From: Oscillospiraceae bacterium | GTDB lineage: Bacteria > Bacillota > Clostridia > Oscillospirales > Acutalibacteraceae | Assembly: GCA_015066445.1 (NCBI GenBank) | Contig: SVOK01000012.1 | Coordinates: forward strand, 1 to 52,808 | Length of the DNA: 52,808 bases | Direction of reading: 5' to 3' | In this document: positions 50,284 through 52,808 of the stretch, in pieces | How positions within the stretch are numbered: position 1 is the first letter of the stretch | Layout: every line of letters begins with the position of its first letter | The notes under the pieces: model-generated | Seen by the model: only the letters and a program-made list of their open reading frames with translations | What the model was told of the DNA's origin: nothing | The model's database searches: none | Made by a program: the position numbers and the translations under genes

Positions 50284-51764
50284 AAAAGTATGTTTTAGCA
50301 TTAGACGAGGGTACAACCAGCGCCCGTGCGATACTTTTTGATAAGGATGGTACTCCACTTTCTGTAAGTCAGCACGAATTTACGCAGATTTACCCTAAAG
50401 AGGGTTATGTTGAGCATGACCCGTTAGAGATTTATTCTGCACAGTATTCTGCTTTAACAGAAGCTATTGCAAAAATTGGTGCAGAGCCGCAGGAAATCGC
50501 CGCTGTGGGCATTACAAACCAACGTGAAACTACTATTGTGTGGGATAAAAATACAGGCAAGCCTATTTACAATGCAATAGTCTGGCAATGCAGAAGAACC
50601 GCTGATATTTGCGAACAGCTGAAAGCTGACGGCTTTGAAGCTTATATTAAGGAAACCACAGGGCTTCCTGTTGACGCTTATTTCAGCGCAACAAAAATCA
50701 AATGGATAATTGATAATATTGACGGCGCTAAAGAAAAAGCACTTAACGGCGAGCTTTTATTCGGCACAGTTGATACTTGGCTTATATGGAAGCTTTCAGG
50801 CGGTAAAATCCATGTTACCGATTTTACCAATGCATCAAGAACAATGCTTTTTGATATACACAAGCTTTGCTGGGATAAAAAGCTTTTAGAGATTTTGGAT
50901 ATACCCGAAAATATGCTACCGGTAGTAAAAACAAGCAGTGAAATTTACGGTGAAATTAATATTTTGGGTGAGAGTATCCCTGTATCAGGTATTGCAGGTG
51001 ACCAACAGGCTGCACTTTTCGGTCAGCGTTGTTTTAATGCAGGCGATATCAAAAATACCTACGGTACCGGCTGCTTCCTGCTTATGAACACAGGAGAAAA
51101 CGCAATTACAAGCAAAAGCGGCTTGCTTACAACCATAGGCGCTTTCGCAAAAAACGAAAAACCTCAATATGTGTTAGAGGGCAGTGTTTTTGTTGGAGGA
51201 GCAGTTATCCAATGGCTGAGAGATGAATTAGGACTTATTAAAAAAGCGGCTGACAGTGAAAAATATGCTACTGAAATTCCAAACAGTGGCGGCGTTTATA
51301 TCGTTCCTGCCTTTGCAGGGCTTGGAGCTCCTTATTGGGATATGTATGCCAGAGGAACAATCACAGGGCTTACAAGAGGCAGTAACAAAAGACATATTAT
51401 AAGAGCGGCATTAGAATCAATAGCTTATCAGACTAATGACTTAATTAGTGCCATGAAAAATGACAGTAATATAGAAATAAGTTCTGTCCGAGCTGACGGC
51501 GGTGCTGCTACAAATAACTTTTTAATGCAGTTTCAGGCTGATGTTTCTGGCGCCAAGATAATCCGTCCCGCCTGCGCTGAAGCCACCGCCTTGGGAGCCG
51601 CTTTCTTAGCAGGACTCGCCACAGGCTTTTGGAAATCCAAGGAAGAACTGATTTGCATTCCTGCGGCTGTCACAGAGTTTTTCCCTGCTATTAATGAGCA
51701 TAAACGCAATGAGCTTTTAAACGGTTGGACAAATGCGGTTAAGAAAACCTTTTCGGGAGAGTGA
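50280..51764 (+). CDS. glpK: glycerol kinase
   Basis: Phosphorylates glycerol to glycerol-3-phosphate with ATP. A 494-residue FGGY kinase: N-terminal [15 protein letters not shown] with the phosphate loop, [13 protein letters not shown] and [12 protein letters not shown] for glycerol contacts, [13 protein letters not shown] near residues 238-250 with the catalytic Asp, and [11 protein letters not shown]. The ATG at 50280 overlaps the alr stop and has GAGGG upstream. An earlier in-frame start inside alr would add 13 unrelated residues. The hydrolase gene 4 nt downstream may supply glycerol from glycerides. Confidence 0.95.
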   Translation: MKKYVLALDEGTTSARAILFDKDGTPLSVSQHEFTQIYPKEGYVEHDPLEIYSAQYSALTEAIAKIGAEPQEIAAVGITNQRETTIVWDKNTGKPIYNAIVWQCRRTADICEQLKADGFEAYIKETTGLPVDAYFSATKIKWIIDNIDGAKEKALNGELLFGTVDTWLIWKLSGGKIHVTDFTNASRTMLFDIHKLCWDKKLLEILDIPENMLPVVKTSSEIYGEINILGESIPVSGIAGDQQAALFGQRCFNAGDIKNTYGTGCFLLMNTGENAITSKSGLLTTIGAFAKNEKPQYVLEGSVFVGGAVIQWLRDELGLIKKAADSEKYATEIPNSGGVYIVPAFAGLGAPYWDMYARGTITGLTRGSNKRHIIRAALESIAYQTNDLISAMKNDSNIEISSVRADGGAATNNFLMQFQADVSGAKIIRPACAEATALGAAFLAGLATGFWKSKEELICIPAAVTEFFPAINEHKRNELLNGWTNAVKKTFSGE

Positions 51765-51768
51765 TACA

Positions 51769-52686
51769 ATGTCTTTTGAAATTAAGGAAATGACGGTAAA
51801 AAGTACCGATAACATTCACACTCTTGTAGGAAGAATTTATATTCCTGAAAATGAAATAAAAGGTATTGTGCATATCGTTCACGGTATGACCGAATACATA
51901 GAAAGATATGACCCATTAATGTCAGCTTTAGCCGAGAACGGTTATGTGGCTTTTGGTTATGATAATTTAGGTCACGGTAAAACCGCTAAGGACGACAGCG
52001 AGCTTGGCTTTATTGCTCACAAAAACGGTTGGAAATATCTTGTGAATGATGTTGAAGCATTTGCACTTGCGGTAAAACATATATACCCTGATAAACCTAT
52101 GTATCTTATGGGCCATTCGATGGGCTCTTTTATCGCCCGCTTAGCGGCTGTAAGCTTTGAAAAGCTTTACGAAAAGCTTATAATTTGCGGTACAGGAGGC
52201 AGAAATCCCCTCTCGGGAGCAGGACTTTTTATAACAAGCCTCATAAGACTTATAAGGGGCGAAAAGCATATATCAAAGACTGTTATTAATATCGCTTTCG
52301 GTACATATAACAAGCGTTTTGACAACAGTTCAAAATACAATTGGCTTTCAAAGGATAAGACGATAATTGAAAAATACGAAGCAGATAAATTCTGCAACTT
52401 TGATTTTACCGTTTCTGCCATGCACGACCTTGTAACACTTAACAGCGTTTGCAATAAAAAGAAATGGTACAAAGATATTTCTAAATCTATGCCAATTTTA
52501 TTAATTTCTGGTATGGAAGATCCTGTTGGAAACTACGGAAAAGGTGTTACACAGGTTTATGACGACCTGATTAAAAGCGGCGCTAAAGCAGAGCTGAAGC
52601 TTTATCCCGACTGCCGACACGAAATCCTTAACGATACCTGTAAAGCCGAGGTTATCAGCGACATTTTAAGCTTCATACGAAAATAA
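51769..52686 (+). CDS. alpha/beta hydrolase (lysophospholipase/monoacylglycerol-lipase type)
   Basis: A 305-residue serine hydrolase without a signal peptide. The nucleophile elbow GHSMG lies near residues 113-117, with HGMTEYIERYD forming the oxyanion-hole region near 37-47. The acid is in SGMEDPVG near 243-250 and the catalytic histidine in PDCRHEI near 278-284. The HGxxE-(x)n-Y and GHGxS-like pattern fits monoacylglycerol lipases and lysophospholipases. It lies 4 nt after glpK, so release of glycerol from glycerides followed by phosphorylation is an attractive but unproven link. The ATG at 51769 has GGGAG 9 nt upstream. Confidence 0.85.
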   Translation: MSFEIKEMTVKSTDNIHTLVGRIYIPENEIKGIVHIVHGMTEYIERYDPLMSALAENGYVAFGYDNLGHGKTAKDDSELGFIAHKNGWKYLVNDVEAFALAVKHIYPDKPMYLMGHSMGSFIARLAAVSFEKLYEKLIICGTGGRNPLSGAGLFITSLIRLIRGEKHISKTVINIAFGTYNKRFDNSSKYNWLSKDKTIIEKYEADKFCNFDFTVSAMHDLVTLNSVCNKKKWYKDISKSMPILLISGMEDPVGNYGKGVTQVYDDLIKSGAKAELKLYPDCRHEILNDTCKAEVISDILSFIRK

Positions 52687-52710
52687 CATTTTACCCCTCA
52701 TAAAACAAAG

Positions 52711-52808
52711 GCTCTTTGTCAATAGTTGGGGTAAAGAGTTAAAATGAAAATGTTTTATGCAAGCAGTCGCAATTAAGCGGCTGCTTGTTGCGTTTTGAGT
52801 TGTTGATG
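52711..52808. mobile_element. probable terminus of an insertion sequence at the window edge
   Basis: GGCTCTTTGTCAATAGTTGG begins at about 52711 and resembles, from memory, the terminal repeats of ISL3-type elements in clostridia. It is followed by non-coding sequence with an 11-bp hairpin (CAAGCAGTCGC at 52760-52770 with GCGGCTGCTTG at 52777-52787). No transposase is visible because the window ends. The call rests on the end sequence only. Confidence 0.35.

Noticed and set aside
1-52808. Phage, toxin-antitoxin or defence system
   Set aside because: I looked for restriction, nuclease, reverse transcriptase, integrase and toxin motifs on both strands and saw none. Almost all genes are housekeeping or sugar metabolism.

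Overview
This window reads as a chromosome segment from a low-GC, Gram-positive anaerobe of class Clostridia. An Oscillospirales/Ruminococcaceae-like gut bacterium is my best guess, not proven. The signs are sepF, divIVA, ylmH, whiA, rapZ and HprK together, a Firmicutes-type miaB-ymcA-mutS-mutL-miaA order, a split transketolase, AGGAGG-type ribosome sites with several TTG starts, and an intergenic TTGTAGGGG palindromic repeat. There are no rRNA genes, recognisable tRNAs, CRISPR arrays or phage genes. No gene-free stretch exceeds 300 bases.

Region 1 (1-12.9 kb) is accessory sugar metabolism. A sugar isomerase of the L-fucose/L-arabinose isomerase family, a HAD phosphatase and a ROK repressor lie at the left. 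Next, on the minus strand, comes uxaB-uxaA-uxaC-eda-kdgK, which takes galacturonate to pyruvate plus glyceraldehyde-3-phosphate, with a divergent AraC regulator. A DeoR regulator plus organophosphate-type MFS transporter and an unrecognised WDEP-motif protein (11933-12889) follow. Three promoters (isomerase, HAD-ROK, WDEP protein) share an operator of the form TATCAA-N3-TTGATA, complete at two and half-degenerate at the third. They therefore look like one small ROK regulon, which is the best candidate here for an undescribed system. The deoR promoter carries five CACA/TGTG boxes spaced exactly 10 bp apart.

Region 2 (13.1-16.05 kb, plus strand) is a tightly overlapped Crp/Fnr regulator, lipoprotein binding protein, permease and ATPase. 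A perfect 16-bp palindrome sits at the transcription start of the regulator gene.

Region 3 (16.1-31.4 kb, minus strand) is one long co-directional run: miaB, ymcA-like, mutS, mutL, miaA, HlyD-like, yggS, sepF, ylmH, divIVA, lspA, rluD-type synthase, HAD hydrolase and split transketolase. Many genes overlap. It links tRNA modification, mismatch repair, division and lipoprotein processing.

Region 4 (31.5-38.2 kb) holds mscL, an asparagine-synthetase homologue lacking the glutaminase cysteine, a small P-loop protein, pgi, a D,D-carboxypeptidase and mnmA. Region 5 (38.2-47.4 kb, minus strand) is hprK-glucokinase-murB-rapZ-whiA-dnaE-pfkA, tying carbon control and glycolysis to wall synthesis and replication. 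Region 6 (47.6-52.7 kb, plus strand) is ychF, a small membrane protein, alr, glpK and an alpha/beta hydrolase. The last 100 bases look like the terminus of an insertion sequence.
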